This document shows positions 1-10,600 of a DNA stretch of 64,000 nucleotides, piece after piece; position 1 is the stretch's first letter, and each line of letters opens with the position of its first letter. A program made the position numbers and the translations under genes. The notes below the pieces were generated by a model. It did no database searches, had not been told where the DNA came from, and saw only the letters and a program-made list of their open reading frames with translations. The DNA is from Stentor roeselii (lineage: Eukaryota; Ciliophora; Heterotrichea; Heterotrichida; Stentoridae): assembly GCA_006503475.1 (NCBI GenBank), contig RSEH01000100.1:1-64000 (forward strand). The letters are read 5' to 3'.

Positions 1-330
1 AGTTTGAATATTGTCTTTAAAGTTGTTTTATCATAGTTTTTCTTTGAATTTCTTATAGTATACCTGCTTTTGACTATATTTAAAATATATCAAGTGTTCT
101 TTTAATTAAATCTTCAAACTTTTGATAAGAGTTTGAATAGGTTGTTAATAGTAAGACATCAATTAGCCTAATACTTTCAGATATCATTCTAAAATTAATA
201 AAAACTCGAACTATCAAACTAAAGAATCGCTTAAAGTCAGTAAATAATTTTATCTTTGAAAATGATGTGTTTTCATAAGTTTTAAATTAAATGTACAATT
301 ATATTCTTCAGCGCGATTTTAAGTATTTTA
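1..330. repeat. Direct repeat copy 1 (gene 3' flank)
   Basis: This stretch is a diverged duplicate of 2967-3265, which lies just downstream of the stop codon of the 1187-2950 gene. Positions 22-85 match 2987-3050 without a difference (64 nt). The rest aligns with substitutions and small gaps and shares landmarks such as acatcaattagcc and aactatcaaactaaa. Copy 2 begins about 15 nt after a stop codon, so copy 1 is probably the 3' flank of a paralog that ends just left of the window. I see no gene inside it. Confidence 0.85.
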
Positions 331-374
331 AGATTATTCCCTAAATAGGAGATCGGAATTTTTTTAATTAAGTA

Positions 375-640
375 TTATCTAATAAGAGTCAGAGACAAGA
401 AAAGGTCTTTCTCTCGAGTATCAGAGATATACTCGAGCAGAATAAGAAAGATCTTACCGAAAGCCTTATACTCACTAGCATAAAGCTTCACATTTACTTC
501 AAAGCATTTTCTAACCAAGATGAGCTCAAAAAAAGTAAATCCATAATGAAGAACCACTTCTAAATCCTTATCCGAACTGAAATTACTCAGAAAATCAGGA
601 CAAATTAACTCATGATAAAGTCAAGTCCTCCGAAGTGCGC
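375..640 (-). pseudogene. Possible decayed coding remnant
   Basis: On the minus strand an open frame without an ATG at its left end reads from about 610 down to 375. It includes residues such as DKDLEVVLHYGFTFFELI and RKCFEVNVKLYASEYKAFGK. Local G+C is about 38 percent at 421-480, well above the surrounding spacer, and a TGA lies in frame just upstream. I do not recognise the product. It could be the 3' end of a dead gene, a short real gene, or chance. It sits directly after repeat copy 1, as the 3319 gene sits directly after copy 2. Confidence 0.25.
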
Positions 641-1186
641 GTAAAGACAACCATAAAAGTTTAGATATGAAATATTACAGAATTAATTATAATCACATAT
701 GAACTCTCACTGATGATTAGAAAAAGCTGAGTTAAAAATTAGAAAAATTTAGTAAAGTCTTGAAGAAGGTATAAAGACTCAGAAAAGTCAGATTACAACC
801 TTACAAGCTTTTTTTCTTCATTAATAAAGTTAGTCTACTGTTAAAACATTAATTAAGAACGAATATATTGAAAAATTTATTTCCTTCAGTTTCTTTAGTA
901 CTTGATTAAAAAACACATGGAACAAAGCAAATAAATCAGATATTGACCCGATTCATAAAACATCAAAAAAACAAAAAAATTTTTTTTGAGGCTTTTTGAA
1001 TAAAATGTAGAATAAATTATTAAAAGTACTTAAAGTCCTCAAAACTGTGTAAATTAACATAAACGCATATTAAAACCTTTTCCAGGACTCAAGGCCTTTA
1101 TTTATTCAATCTACTCAATAAAATTCTGGTCTTCTTCAAAAAATAAAACCAAATTTGTTGAAAAAAAAATTCCTCATAATAAAATA
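641..1186. other. AT-rich spacer without a recognisable gene
   Basis: Many short stops occur in all frames, and poly-A and poly-T runs lie near 960-990. The stretch holds the 5' flank of the gene starting at 1187. No RNA gene or repeat was seen. Confidence 0.6.
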
Positions 1187-2950
1187 ATGGAGGAAAAGAA
1201 AAGTGCTGATGTCACGATTGAGATGAATGGGCTTAACTCAGTGACTCCTGAAGAGAAACTCGAAGAAAATACAGGCACCAAGTTCAAATGTCAAATAACA
1301 AGAAAAAAGATGATTCTTTCCATTGTCGTTGCAGTGGCTATCACTATTGGATTGACCATCTTCCTTGCAATCTTTTTGACCCGAAAAGACTCGACTAAAG
1401 TCGACGAATACGAAGAAACTCAGTATGTGCTCAAAGTAAAAACAACAATTACATCAAAAGCTGGATCAAAACTATCAACAACTCATGACGAGCTCCAAAT
1501 GACCATCTTTGCTTTGGACATGAAAGGGGATAAATATGAATTGATGATTGTTAATGGTGTTTATGATGATGACTCAGAAAACACTTCGCTTGGGTCTGCA
1601 CCTTCAGAAATTTTCATGTCTTTTGAAGTTGAAAAAAATGGGAAAATTATGGACTCTAAGTACTTTGAAGAAAAATTCACAGAAGAAACTGTTACTTTAC
1701 TTTCTGGAATTATTCAAGCCTTTGTCGTTGACCAGGACTCTCAGTTCGATGTCGAATCTGAATGCAAAAAAACAAGAAAAGGGTCAACTGAATGCACCAA
1801 AAACTCGAAAAATAAAGATGGAAAAAAAACTGTATTCAAAAAATATGCTGAAAATCAAGAAAATCTTCCAGATTCTGAAGAAACTTTTGAACATACAACC
1901 AAAACATGGATCAATCAAGAAGGAAAAATAGAAAAATCTCAAATTCAAGGAAAATTCTCGAAAAAGTATAAAAGTGAAGAAGGAGAAGAGACGATGGAAT
2001 TCGATGTTAAAGCTGATGTTATTGTTGTGTCTGCTGAAAAGTTAACAGCAGATCAAATTCAAGAACTTAATAAAATTAATAAACTGCTTCCTCAAGTAAA
2101 ATCAGAGCATGAATGCAAAAAGAAAACAGAAATTAACGAGCTAGATGAAGAAAAATACAATTCTACAGAAACAGATCTTCCAGAATCTCTTTCGAGTCCT
2201 TCTCAGCTTGGAAGAATGCTGACAGAGGATCATGAAGGTCGTTCATTATTTGACAATACAATCACGTATAAATACTTCTCTCTTTATGAAATTCCTTTCA
2301 ACCTTAATAGCCGAATGTACTCAGGCTATGATAACAACTATAAGTACTGGGTATGCGGAATCCACCGATTCGCTTTTTCAAGTATTGAAATGAAAATTTT
2401 GAATACTGACTTCTGCATTTCTTCACATGGAGTAAAGAAATCATCAAGATCCAAAGTTTCAAAATGGGCTCAAAAGGGAAAATTAAAGGCTTATATCATT
2501 ACAGTCAAATTCAGTATTTTCACTGTAGGACTTTATGGGGAAGTAGCTGTTGATAATACACCTTATATTGAGAGCTATTATAATACCTATGGAAATACTG
2601 TGACTAAGATGAATATTGTTGCTAGTATTTCAGTTTCGGTGACTGGTGAAGCGAGTGTCGGAGTTGCTAAAGGAGGAATCACGTTTACTACGAAGATGGC
2701 ATCAAATATCAATGATTATATGGTTGGGTATACTTCACCGTTCGCTGCTTATTTATACCTTGATAAGTCTATAGAAGGACAGTTTCAGGTGTGGGTTAAG
2801 TATTTGACAGTATCAAAGACATGTTACAAGATATTTGGTATAAAAATATGTCTTCCTGATATCAAGTATTCCGATAAGGTGAGCCTTTATAAGGAAACTT
2901 ATGCATATCAGTATTATCCGGAGGTTCAACTATTTACTTCGAGTTTTTAA
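1187..2950 (+). CDS. Single-pass membrane protein, unknown family
   Basis: A 587-residue protein that I do not recognise. The first 42 residues are hydrophilic and end in a basic stretch (TRKKM). One membrane segment follows at about 43-66, and the charge pattern suggests a type II protein with the C-terminus outside or in a lumen. Residues 70-320 are rich in Glu, Lys, Ser and Thr and probably extended. Residues 350-587 are rich in Tyr, Phe, Ser and short alternating stretches that suggest a beta-sheet domain, with a few Cys that could pair. The start is the first ATG of the open frame, preceded by the usual A/T-only context. The duplicated 3' flank at the left window edge suggests a tandem paralog upstream. 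A 15-nt GT..AG string at 2514-2528 lacks the A at position 10 and is read as coding. Confidence 0.8.
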   Translation: MEEKKSADVTIEMNGLNSVTPEEKLEENTGTKFKCQITRKKMILSIVVAVAITIGLTIFLAIFLTRKDSTKVDEYEETQYVLKVKTTITSKAGSKLSTTHDELQMTIFALDMKGDKYELMIVNGVYDDDSENTSLGSAPSEIFMSFEVEKNGKIMDSKYFEEKFTEETVTLLSGIIQAFVVDQDSQFDVESECKKTRKGSTECTKNSKNKDGKKTVFKKYAENQENLPDSEETFEHTTKTWINQEGKIEKSQIQGKFSKKYKSEEGEETMEFDVKADVIVVSAEKLTADQIQELNKINKLLPQVKSEHECKKKTEINELDEEKYNSTETDLPESLSSPSQLGRMLTEDHEGRSLFDNTITYKYFSLYEIPFNLNSRMYSGYDNNYKYWVCGIHRFAFSSIEMKILNTDFCISSHGVKKSSRSKVSKWAQKGKLKAYIITVKFSIFTVGLYGEVAVDNTPYIESYYNTYGNTVTKMNIVASISVSVTGEASVGVAKGGITFTTKMASNINDYMVGYTSPFAAYLYLDKSIEGQFQVWVKYLTVSKTCYKIFGIKICLPDIKYSDKVSLYKETYAYQYYPEVQLFTSSF

Positions 2951-2966
2951 TTAGATAAAAAAACTA

Positions 2967-3265
2967 GTTTGATTATTGTCTTTAAGGTTGTTTTATCATA
3001 GTTTTTCTTTGAATTTCTTATAGTATACCTGCTTTTGACTATATTTAAAAATAGACTAAGTTTGCTTCGAATCTTCGAAATTTTACTAAAATGTTGAATA
3101 AGTTTACTAATAACAAGACATCAATTAGCCAAATACTCTCAGTGATCATTTCTAATTAACAAAAACCAAACTATCAAACTAAAAAATCGCTTTAAGTCAA
3201 TTAAGAGTTAATTATTTCAAAGGATATGTTGTATAAGTTTTAAAATAAATATACGATTATAATCC
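2967..3265. repeat. Direct repeat copy 2 (3' flank of the 1187 gene)
   Basis: Partner of the repeat at 1-330. It starts about 16 nt after the stop codon at 2950 and contains the 64-nt identical core at 2987-3050. It ends close to the 3' end of the next, convergent gene. The pair is best explained by tandem duplication of a gene with its 3' flank. Confidence 0.85.
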
Positions 3266-3318
3266 TAAGAATTCATCAACCTACCTAATCCTAAACCAAA
3301 CCCCAATCATTTCATTAA

Positions 3319-6300
3319 TTACTCTAAATTCACCACCTTCATAACAGATTTCGCCTTATTCCCAATTTTCGCAGCTCCATTCTTCCCACTCGTTCTTCCA
3401 GAACTTGTACTTCCACTATTCCTCTGAGTTTTCGCAATAGGCTTTTTAAACCCAGCTGAATTATTCTCAAAGCTCTTATTCATAAGTTGAATTCCAGGTG
3501 ATTTAATAGTAGTATCATTCAAATTTTTCACTTCTTCAGGTAAAACCGTAGTTTCACTTTTCGAGAAGCACCTGACAAGAACTCTCCAAGTCGACAAAAA
3601 GCATTTTCTTTGAGCATAAGCTGAATAAACAGAAATAGTAACAATAAGAATAATGAATCCATCATACTGCACGACTTTATTATAAATAAGTAAAGCCCAG
3701 ATATAAATCCAAACAACAATCAAATATTCTTTAATATCCTCCCTGAACTTCTGGGTGTTGCCTCCAGTCCTAATCCTATAAAACGAGTAAACAACTAAAG
3801 TGATCCCAAGACACAAGCACAGTACAAGTTTAAACCCGAGCAACTCTTTACTGATACAACTTGCAATAGCAGAGTAAATCACTTTACAATGAACTTCAAT
3901 GTTAAAGTAACTTTCAACTCTTGTACTCAGTTTATAAAAACTAGGAAAAAACACCTGGACTAAGAAAAAATAAACCACGAATAAAATAATTGAAAGAGAA
4001 AATAAACCGATGTGAACTGAACCCATGCACTCGATATCTTCATTGTTCAAGATGTGAAGTTTTCCATTACTCGACTCGCACATCAAGTTAGACAGTAAAA
4101 AAATGAGATTTTCCACTAAAAGTCCAGAAGCTATCACAATCATCATTGACTTTCCCCATTGCGTAACTCGAACTGAGTTCTTTTTGTACTTAATAAGCAA
4201 AAAAAGTGTCAAAGTCAGAACTAAAAACAAGAAAATCAATGAAAAGCTTAAAATAACTGAAACTATCCAGCTACTTTCCGCTGGAATCACTCCTGAAGAC
4301 AGTGAAAGTTTATTTTGAAGCCAGTCAATTTCACTGTTTAATGCAACTGATGTCAAAGAGTACATGTTGAACACAGAAGCGAAAAAAAGAAGCTGAATTG
4401 AAACGTTTAAAGAATCAATCGACTCGCCTTGCATCTCGTCTGGTTCTTTATTAAGTTCTTCAAGAAAAAGTTTGATACTCGTGAAACGTTGCTCTTCTGC
4501 TGTTTCTGTCAAGTTAATCAAAGAATAAGGAACCAAATAATCCACTATATTTTTCGTAGTCACGTTTATTGAAAGATAAGCTTTTGAAGCTTTCGCTGAA
4601 AGGGACTTTTTCGGAACGATTTTCAAAAATTGCTCATTTTTTATCACTGGAGCTGGAGGGATTATCGGCTTGGTTAGCAAGTCTTTTTCAACACGGATCA
4701 TTGAAGCTTCGTCTATTTTTCCATAAATCAACCGAGCTAGTCCTCTCAGAACTTTTTTAATGAAAACAGCGTCGAACTTAAGTAAAACTTGTTTAGACAC
4801 ATCATGAGTGACTCCAAGAAAAACTATAAAAAAATCATCTCGAGTTATTTTTTTTCTCGCGATTTCTTCTCTGTAGACTTCAGCAAGATTATTAACAAAA
4901 TTGAACTTTTTTACTACTTCTTCTCCTCTCTGCATTCCGAAGAACTCTCGAAAAGCAAGTAACTTTGTGTTGGTTATTTCTAGTTTTTCAGGAGGTTTTT
5001 CAATAGGCACTTCTTGAACCTCTGGTTCTGGTTCAAAGACCTTGTCAAGGAGTGGTTGCAACATTAAAATTCTTTGAAGTTCGTAATTATTCGACTCATA
5101 ATAAAGTCCAGGAACATCATGATCGACTCCAAGTCTACATTTTCTACAAATAAATGAAAAATGATTAGAAACATAATCTTGATAAGAATTATTTCCTTTT
5201 TCAATGATATCAAAATTCTTGATGGTGTTATTTTTAAAGTCTTCAATGATGAGGTTCCTGTAGTTTATAGAAAATCCTTTTTGTTTTAACATCAGGTTCA
5301 TTTTCACGTATTTGAAAGAACTTATTTTATCGTAAATTTCGCCGGAGAACAGACCTAATTGAATACAAAAGGAAATAATGATGAAAAAAATGATTAAAGA
5401 TGAAGTTGCGTCGATATTTCCTGCTATTGACGTGGTTGAGATCACTGAAGACCCACAGACACAAGGGATGTAAATGCAGGTCCAAATGAAAACTAAAAAT
5501 TCTGCAGCGATTTTATTTCCATTGTTCCAAGTCTTTAACTTCGTTTCAAGCGCAACGATGAATAAAGCTGCGGTCACGGCGTTGAAGATGACCATGAAGT
5601 ACATTGATTTTGAAGCTGCGATGCAGGATAGGCTGATGATTTCTACTAATATGAATATTATCAGGATTATCAACTGCCATGTCTTTTTCAATGGCTCGAA
5701 ACTCTCACGGAGGAGTGATGGAACTACTTGGTCTACTAAAGATACTTTTCGGACTGATGGGTATTCGTGCTCGATCTCTTGAACGAAAAAGTTTACGTTT
5801 TCTAAAATTGAACTGTGACCCATTGCGCTTAAGATGATTATTACTCCTTGACTAACAACCCAAAAGTCCGTCTCCAGTTTCCCAAACTCAAAAAAGTACA
5901 ATTTCCTACTCATAAAACAAATCGACAACAAATACAGCAATTTCCACAAAATAGAAAACATCAAAATCAAAATATCCTCATACCACAAAACCGATTCACT
6001 ACTTTTCGCCGAGACCCTAGCAGCGAAGCTAGTTAAAATTTTGACAGGCCATAAAAAAACGAATCCAAGAAAAACAACACCCAAGCTAATTCCAATAAAA
6101 GTTCCAAGTAACCCGACAGGAAGTTTATCAAAAGTAAAGAAAGCGGCAGCGATTCCCAAAGGAAGAACAACAAAACACAAAATAAGAACATTTTTATCTT
6201 CCCTGTCTTCAACCTGTTCAAACCTTGCAATAGTTTCAAGCAAAAGACAGTAAAACCCAAAAGCCAAGAAGCTAAAATTAACAACATTGCAAAAAAAAGT

Positions 6301-7176
6301 ATGACCTTGTGAAAGGTAATCATCTGAAAGTAAAGACATGCTGGGAATAAAGAGAAGGGTCCATAAACAAAGGAAAAAAGAATTTTTTAATTCAGAGCTG
6401 ATGTCGTAACGGAAGTAAATACTTGTTGAAAGTAAGGAAATTGGAATAGCTGCTGCGAAAAAAAGGCAAATTTTCATTATTTCTTCATCGCCGAATTCAC
6501 TTCCTCTTACTAGAGCTACTGCAAGGACCACGTAAAGAGTAAAAGTTGTTAAGAGCGAAAGGTACCTTGAGAACTTTGAGGAAAGTACCAGGAAGTAAAG
6601 ATCTCCGCATAGGATTGTACCGAATGTCACTAAAACTCCAGCAAGTTTCTTTATTTCTGAGGTGTCTGTTAAATTTACTTCGGAGAGGATTAGTAAACAG
6701 GTACCGTTTATTATTAATAGAGAGTAGAGAAAAGGCATTCTGAGGTAGTCTGATGGCTTTGTTTCGCAGATTGGGTTGTGGGTGAAGTCTAGAAGGTGAA
6801 GCAGGTAGACTATTGGAACCATTGAGAAGAAATAAGAGGCTGTCCAAGCTTTACTTGAAAATGAGATCATGGAACTTGAGATAACCGCCGAGGCTAAAAT
6901 GAGGATTTGGGCTGAAGTCCTCAGTACAAAAACACTATGACCTCTGACCTGTTGAGATTCAAGCAAGAACAGAATAATTTTTAAGCATCGGCTTTTATGT
7001 ACTCTTTCTCGATTAACTGAGTATATTAATGAGAAAATCAGCAGGAAGTTGATAATAAGCACCATGAACAGGGTGTGAAGAGACTTTTCTGATTTAGCTA
7101 TTGAGTAATAAACCACTGTCCCTATGAAACAAATGATTATGTTTAGGACTTTTGGTAACTGCCGATACTTAAGCAT
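3319..7176 (-). CDS. Large multi-pass membrane protein, tandem paralog 1
   Basis: A 1285-residue protein, first of three tandem minus-strand paralogs (next at 7611 and 12810). By eye the first ~620 residues hold about eighteen hydrophobic segments. A soluble central part (~640-900) contains a Cys-x2-Cys-Arg-x-Gly-x-Asp-His motif (CRKCRLGVDHDVP). The C-terminal ~350 residues hold six or seven more membrane segments, with family motifs LVENLIFLLSNL and FNIEVHCKVIY. The tail is basic and Ser/Gly-rich. I do not recognise the family. The C-terminal block loosely recalls ciliate TmcB-like membrane proteins, but that is a weak impression. A receptor, channel or transporter role would be a guess. The start fits the paralogs (all begin Met, a few residues, then LPK or LLK-A/V-L) and is preceded by atataaATG. 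Its 3' end is convergent with the 1187 gene. Confidence 0.85.
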   Translation of the reverse strand: MLKYRQLPKVLNIIICFIGTVVYYSIAKSEKSLHTLFMVLIINFLLIFSLIYSVNRERVHKSRCLKIILFLLESQQVRGHSVFVLRTSAQILILASAVISSSMISFSSKAWTASYFFSMVPIVYLLHLLDFTHNPICETKPSDYLRMPFLYSLLIINGTCLLILSEVNLTDTSEIKKLAGVLVTFGTILCGDLYFLVLSSKFSRYLSLLTTFTLYVVLAVALVRGSEFGDEEIMKICLFFAAAIPISLLSTSIYFRYDISSELKNSFFLCLWTLLFIPSMSLLSDDYLSQGHTFFCNVVNFSFLAFGFYCLLLETIARFEQVEDREDKNVLILCFVVLPLGIAAAFFTFDKLPVGLLGTFIGISLGVVFLGFVFLWPVKILTSFAARVSAKSSESVLWYEDILILMFSILWKLLYLLSICFMSRKLYFFEFGKLETDFWVVSQGVIIILSAMGHSSILENVNFFVQEIEHEYPSVRKVSLVDQVVPSLLRESFEPLKKTWQLIILIIFILVEIISLSCIAASKSMYFMVIFNAVTAALFIVALETKLKTWNNGNKIAAEFLVFIWTCIYIPCVCGSSVISTTSIAGNIDATSSLIIFFIIISFCIQLGLFSGEIYDKISSFKYVKMNLMLKQKGFSINYRNLIIEDFKNNTIKNFDIIEKGNNSYQDYVSNHFSFICRKCRLGVDHDVPGLYYESNNYELQRILMLQPLLDKVFEPEPEVQEVPIEKPPEKLEITNTKLLAFREFFGMQRGEEVVKKFNFVNNLAEVYREEIARKKITRDDFFIVFLGVTHDVSKQVLLKFDAVFIKKVLRGLARLIYGKIDEASMIRVEKDLLTKPIIPPAPVIKNEQFLKIVPKKSLSAKASKAYLSINVTTKNIVDYLVPYSLINLTETAEEQRFTSIKLFLEELNKEPDEMQGESIDSLNVSIQLLFFASVFNMYSLTSVALNSEIDWLQNKLSLSSGVIPAESSWIVSVILSFSLIFLFLVLTLTLFLLIKYKKNSVRVTQWGKSMMIVIASGLLVENLIFLLSNLMCESSNGKLHILNNEDIECMGSVHIGLFSLSIILFVVYFFLVQVFFPSFYKLSTRVESYFNIEVHCKVIYSAIASCISKELLGFKLVLCLCLGITLVVYSFYRIRTGGNTQKFREDIKEYLIVVWIYIWALLIYNKVVQYDGFIILIVTISVYSAYAQRKCFLSTWRVLVRCFSKSETTVLPEEVKNLNDTTIKSPGIQLMNKSFENNSAGFKKPIAKTQRNSGSTSSGRTSGKNGAAKIGNKAKSVMKVVNLE

Positions 7177-7354
7177 TTATATTCTACATCTATGAAGAAA
7201 AGACCTTTTTTGGATTCAGGGAATAAAGAGTTCTTAAAGGTGCTGTTTCTAAATGAGAGGTTTAGAGGGAAGGGTTGAGTTTTGAGTTTTTGTGATTAGG
7301 GATGAGTGGTGTTTGTTGATTTTTTTCTTTGTAATAAGGGTTGAAATAATTATT
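7177..7354. other. Spacer with a C-poor upstream tract
   Basis: This is the 5' flank of the minus-strand gene ending its frame at 7176. On the plus strand 7255-7354 is almost free of C (G/T/A only), so the sense strand of the gene is almost free of G. The same bias is seen upstream of other genes in the window. No gene is visible. Confidence 0.6.
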
Positions 7355-7623
7355 ATAAGGCCTCAGGGATGATTTTTTTTTTATTATAAGATAAACTAAA
7401 GAATTACTTATGAAGTTGAAAATTTTATAAGGCCTCAGGAATGATTATTTATTATAAGATAAACTAAAGAATTACTTATAAAGTTGAAAATTCTTATAAG
7501 GCCTCAGGAATGATTATTTTTATTATAAGATAAACTAAAGAATTACTTATGAAGTTGAAAATTCTTATAAGACCTCAGGTATGATTTTGTTTATTAGATA
7601 AACTAAAGAATTACTTATTAAGT
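7355..7623. repeat. Four-copy tandem repeat of about 70 bp at a gene end
   Basis: Units start at 7355, 7427, 7496 and 7567 (periods 72, 69 and 71). Each begins ataagRcctcagg, continues with an AT-rich stretch and ends in aaactaaagaattactta. The last unit runs into the stop codon (7611-7613) and last codons of the neighbouring minus-strand gene, so the repeat grew out of that gene's 3' end. Copies differ by a few substitutions and small indels. Confidence 0.9.
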
Positions 7624-10600
7624 TTTTCTTTATTGCTCTTCGCTTTATAGTACTTATTCTTCTTTTGATATTCTTTTTTTTCTTTAATTTCGCCTATATT
7701 ATCTCTAGATATTTCTTGACTAACACTTAAAACCTTCCCTTGAGGTTCAACAGCAAATCGAGTTTTTTCCAAATCCGCAAAATCCTCTTTCTCATCTCTA
7801 CTCACCTCATTCCTACCTTCACTTTTCTCATTTTCTCCTTCACAAGGTTCTAAAAGTCCTTTAAAGCTATTTCCCTCAACAACTTCCGGTTCCTTATTTT
7901 CCGGGGCAACAATTTCCTTTTTTTTATTACAGGCCTTCTTAAAAACTTTAAAAATCCAGAAAAAAAAGGTCCTCTGTCCATAAGCCGAGTAAAAAACGAC
8001 AGTAACAACTAAAACAATGAATCCATAAGTCTTCGCCGCATCATGATAAAGTACCAAGGCCCAAATATAAATCCAAACAACAACCAAATATTCCTTCATA
8101 TCACTTCGAAACTTCTCCACATTGCCCTTACCAGTCCTAATCCTAACAAATGCATAAAAAACCAAAGCAATTGCAAGAACTAAGCATAAAACCAGCTTAA
8201 GTCCTAACAATTTATTGCTGATACAACTGGCAATAGCTGAATATATCACTTTGCAATGAACTTCAATGTTGAAATAATTTTCAACTCTTGTGCTTAATTT
8301 GTGAAAACTTGGGTAAAAAACTTGAACTAAGAAAAAATAAGCGATGAAGGAAAGTATTGAGATTGATAATAAAATCACGTGATTTTTACTTAGACATTCA
8401 ATGTCTTCGTTGTTTTGGATGTGAAGTTTGCCGTTTGTTGACTCGCAGATTAGGTTTGAAAGTAAAAATATTAAATTTTCTACTAACATGCCTGATGCGA
8501 TTATGATCATGAATGACTTTCCGAATTGAATCAGTTTTGAATTCACTTTTTTGTATTTGATTAGACATATCATGGTCAAGGTTAGAAAGAAGAGGAGGAA
8601 TATCAGAGAAAAACTGAAAATTACTGAAACTAGCCAACTACTCTCGCTTGGTATTATTCCTGTTGATAAGGAAAGCTTTGATTGCAGCCAGTTGATCTCA
8701 CCGGAGAGAGCTACTGAGGTTAAGGAGTACATGTTAAATATAGAAGCAAAAAAAAGAAGCTGAATAGACGTGTTGATAGATTCTATTGAATCACCAGTAA
8801 AATCATCTGGATCTTTACTCAGTTCATCAAGAAAGTCTCGAATACTGGAGTTTTCATTGTTATTCACAGGAACTTGAAGACTAAGCAACGAATAAGGAAT
8901 AAGTTCATCCAAAATATTTTTTACATTCACATTGATGTTGAGATACATCTTCGAGGCTTTTTCTGTCAGGGAACCTAAAGTATTACCTTCTTTTTCCTTT
9001 TTTCTCTCTGTTTCATGGTTAAAATCTCGCGTTAGGATTTCTTTTTCTACTAAAAGCAATGTTTTTTTAGTTACTTCACCATGAATCAACTCCGCGATTC
9101 CTTTTAACACTTTTAAAATAAAGTCTTCGTCGAACTTCTGAACAACTTGCATTGAAACATTGTGAGTTACTTTTAGAAAAATCATGAAAAAGTCATCTCT
9201 TTTTATTTCTTGTTTATCAATTTTGTGACGATATACTCCTGATAGTGCATTCACGAAATTGAACTTTTTTACTGTGTCGTCTTCAGGACGCAATCGGAAA
9301 AGTTCTCGATAAGATAGTAATTTGTCGTTTGTTATGGAAAACTTGTGGTGGTGGATAACCTCATCATTTAGATTCCCTTCTTGATTCTCCTGAACCTGAG
9401 ATTTTTTCACAATTTTCTTTCCACGATGAAATTCTTCAGGTTGCAGTAAAATTTTTCTAAAAAAAACAAAATGTTTAAACTCATAAAAAAGTCTCGGCAA
9501 ATCATGATCCTCTCCAACCCGACACTTTTCACAAACAACAATAAAATGTTCCTTCAAATACTGTTCAAACCCTCCATTCCCTTTTTCAATAATTTCAAAA
9601 TTTTCAAAATTTCCATTTCTATAATCCTCAATAACCAAATTCCTATAATTCAAAGAAAATCCTTTACTTTTCAACAACAAGTTCATATAAACAAATCTCT
9701 TCGAGCTAATTTTCTCATAAAGTTCAGCAGAAGACAAACCCATCTGAACACAAACAGAGACCACAATAAAAAACACCATCAAAGAAGAAGTCTCATCAAT
9801 TTCGCCATCGCCATTCGCCTTATAAATAACAGAACTTCCACAAACAAAAGGCACATAAATACAAGTCCAAACAAAAACTAAAAATTCTGCTGAAATCTTT
9901 GATCCCCTGTCCCAAGTCTTCAATTTTGTCTCAAAAGCAACAATAAATAAAAAAGCAGTAACCAAATTAAACACTGTTAAAAAATAAACAGTCTTCGAAA
10001 CTGCAAAGCAAGAAAGGGTAACACTTTCAACGACAATAAAGAAAAAAAAAATCCTTTTCTGCCATCGACGCTTAACAGGTACAAAAGTTTCTCTTAGAAG
10101 TGAAGGGATTATTTGTGAAACAAGAGAAATTTTCCTGATTGAAGGGTACTTGTGTCCTGCTTCGACTACAAAAAAGTTGATGTTTTCGAGAAGGACACTG
10201 TGAATCATCGCGCTTATCAGCGCGAGTAAGGCTTGACTGTTGATCCAAGAATTTGAAGTTTCTTGAGAAGTAGAAAAATATAAACGTCTTGTTAAAAAGC
10301 AGAGAGAAAAAATGTAAACCAACTTCCAAAGACTAGAAAATAATAGAACTAGTCGTGATTCAAACCATTGGACTTCTTCTGAAGACTTTGCTGATATTTT
10401 CAAGGAAAGTTGAAATAGAAATCGCCCTGGAAGGTAAAAAATTGCAAGAAAAATACTGAAAGTTATGGAAAAAAATAGCAAAAATAATAAAGGTCCTGTT
10501 GAAGCTCCTGCCAAGGAAAGGCAAGTTAAAGATCCTAGAGGAATAACCCAAAAGCAGAGAATGAAAATATTTTTCAAATCACGTGCTGTTGTCTGCTGCA

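Noticed and set aside
2514-2528. A 15-nt GT..AG string in the 1187 gene as an intron
   Set aside because: Position 10 is C, no paralog is available for comparison, and the string encodes ordinary beta-type residues.
9471-9881. 136-residue plus-strand frame inside the 7611 gene
   Set aside because: It is the complement of a conserved coding region and is rich in Asn and Ile as expected for a shadow frame.
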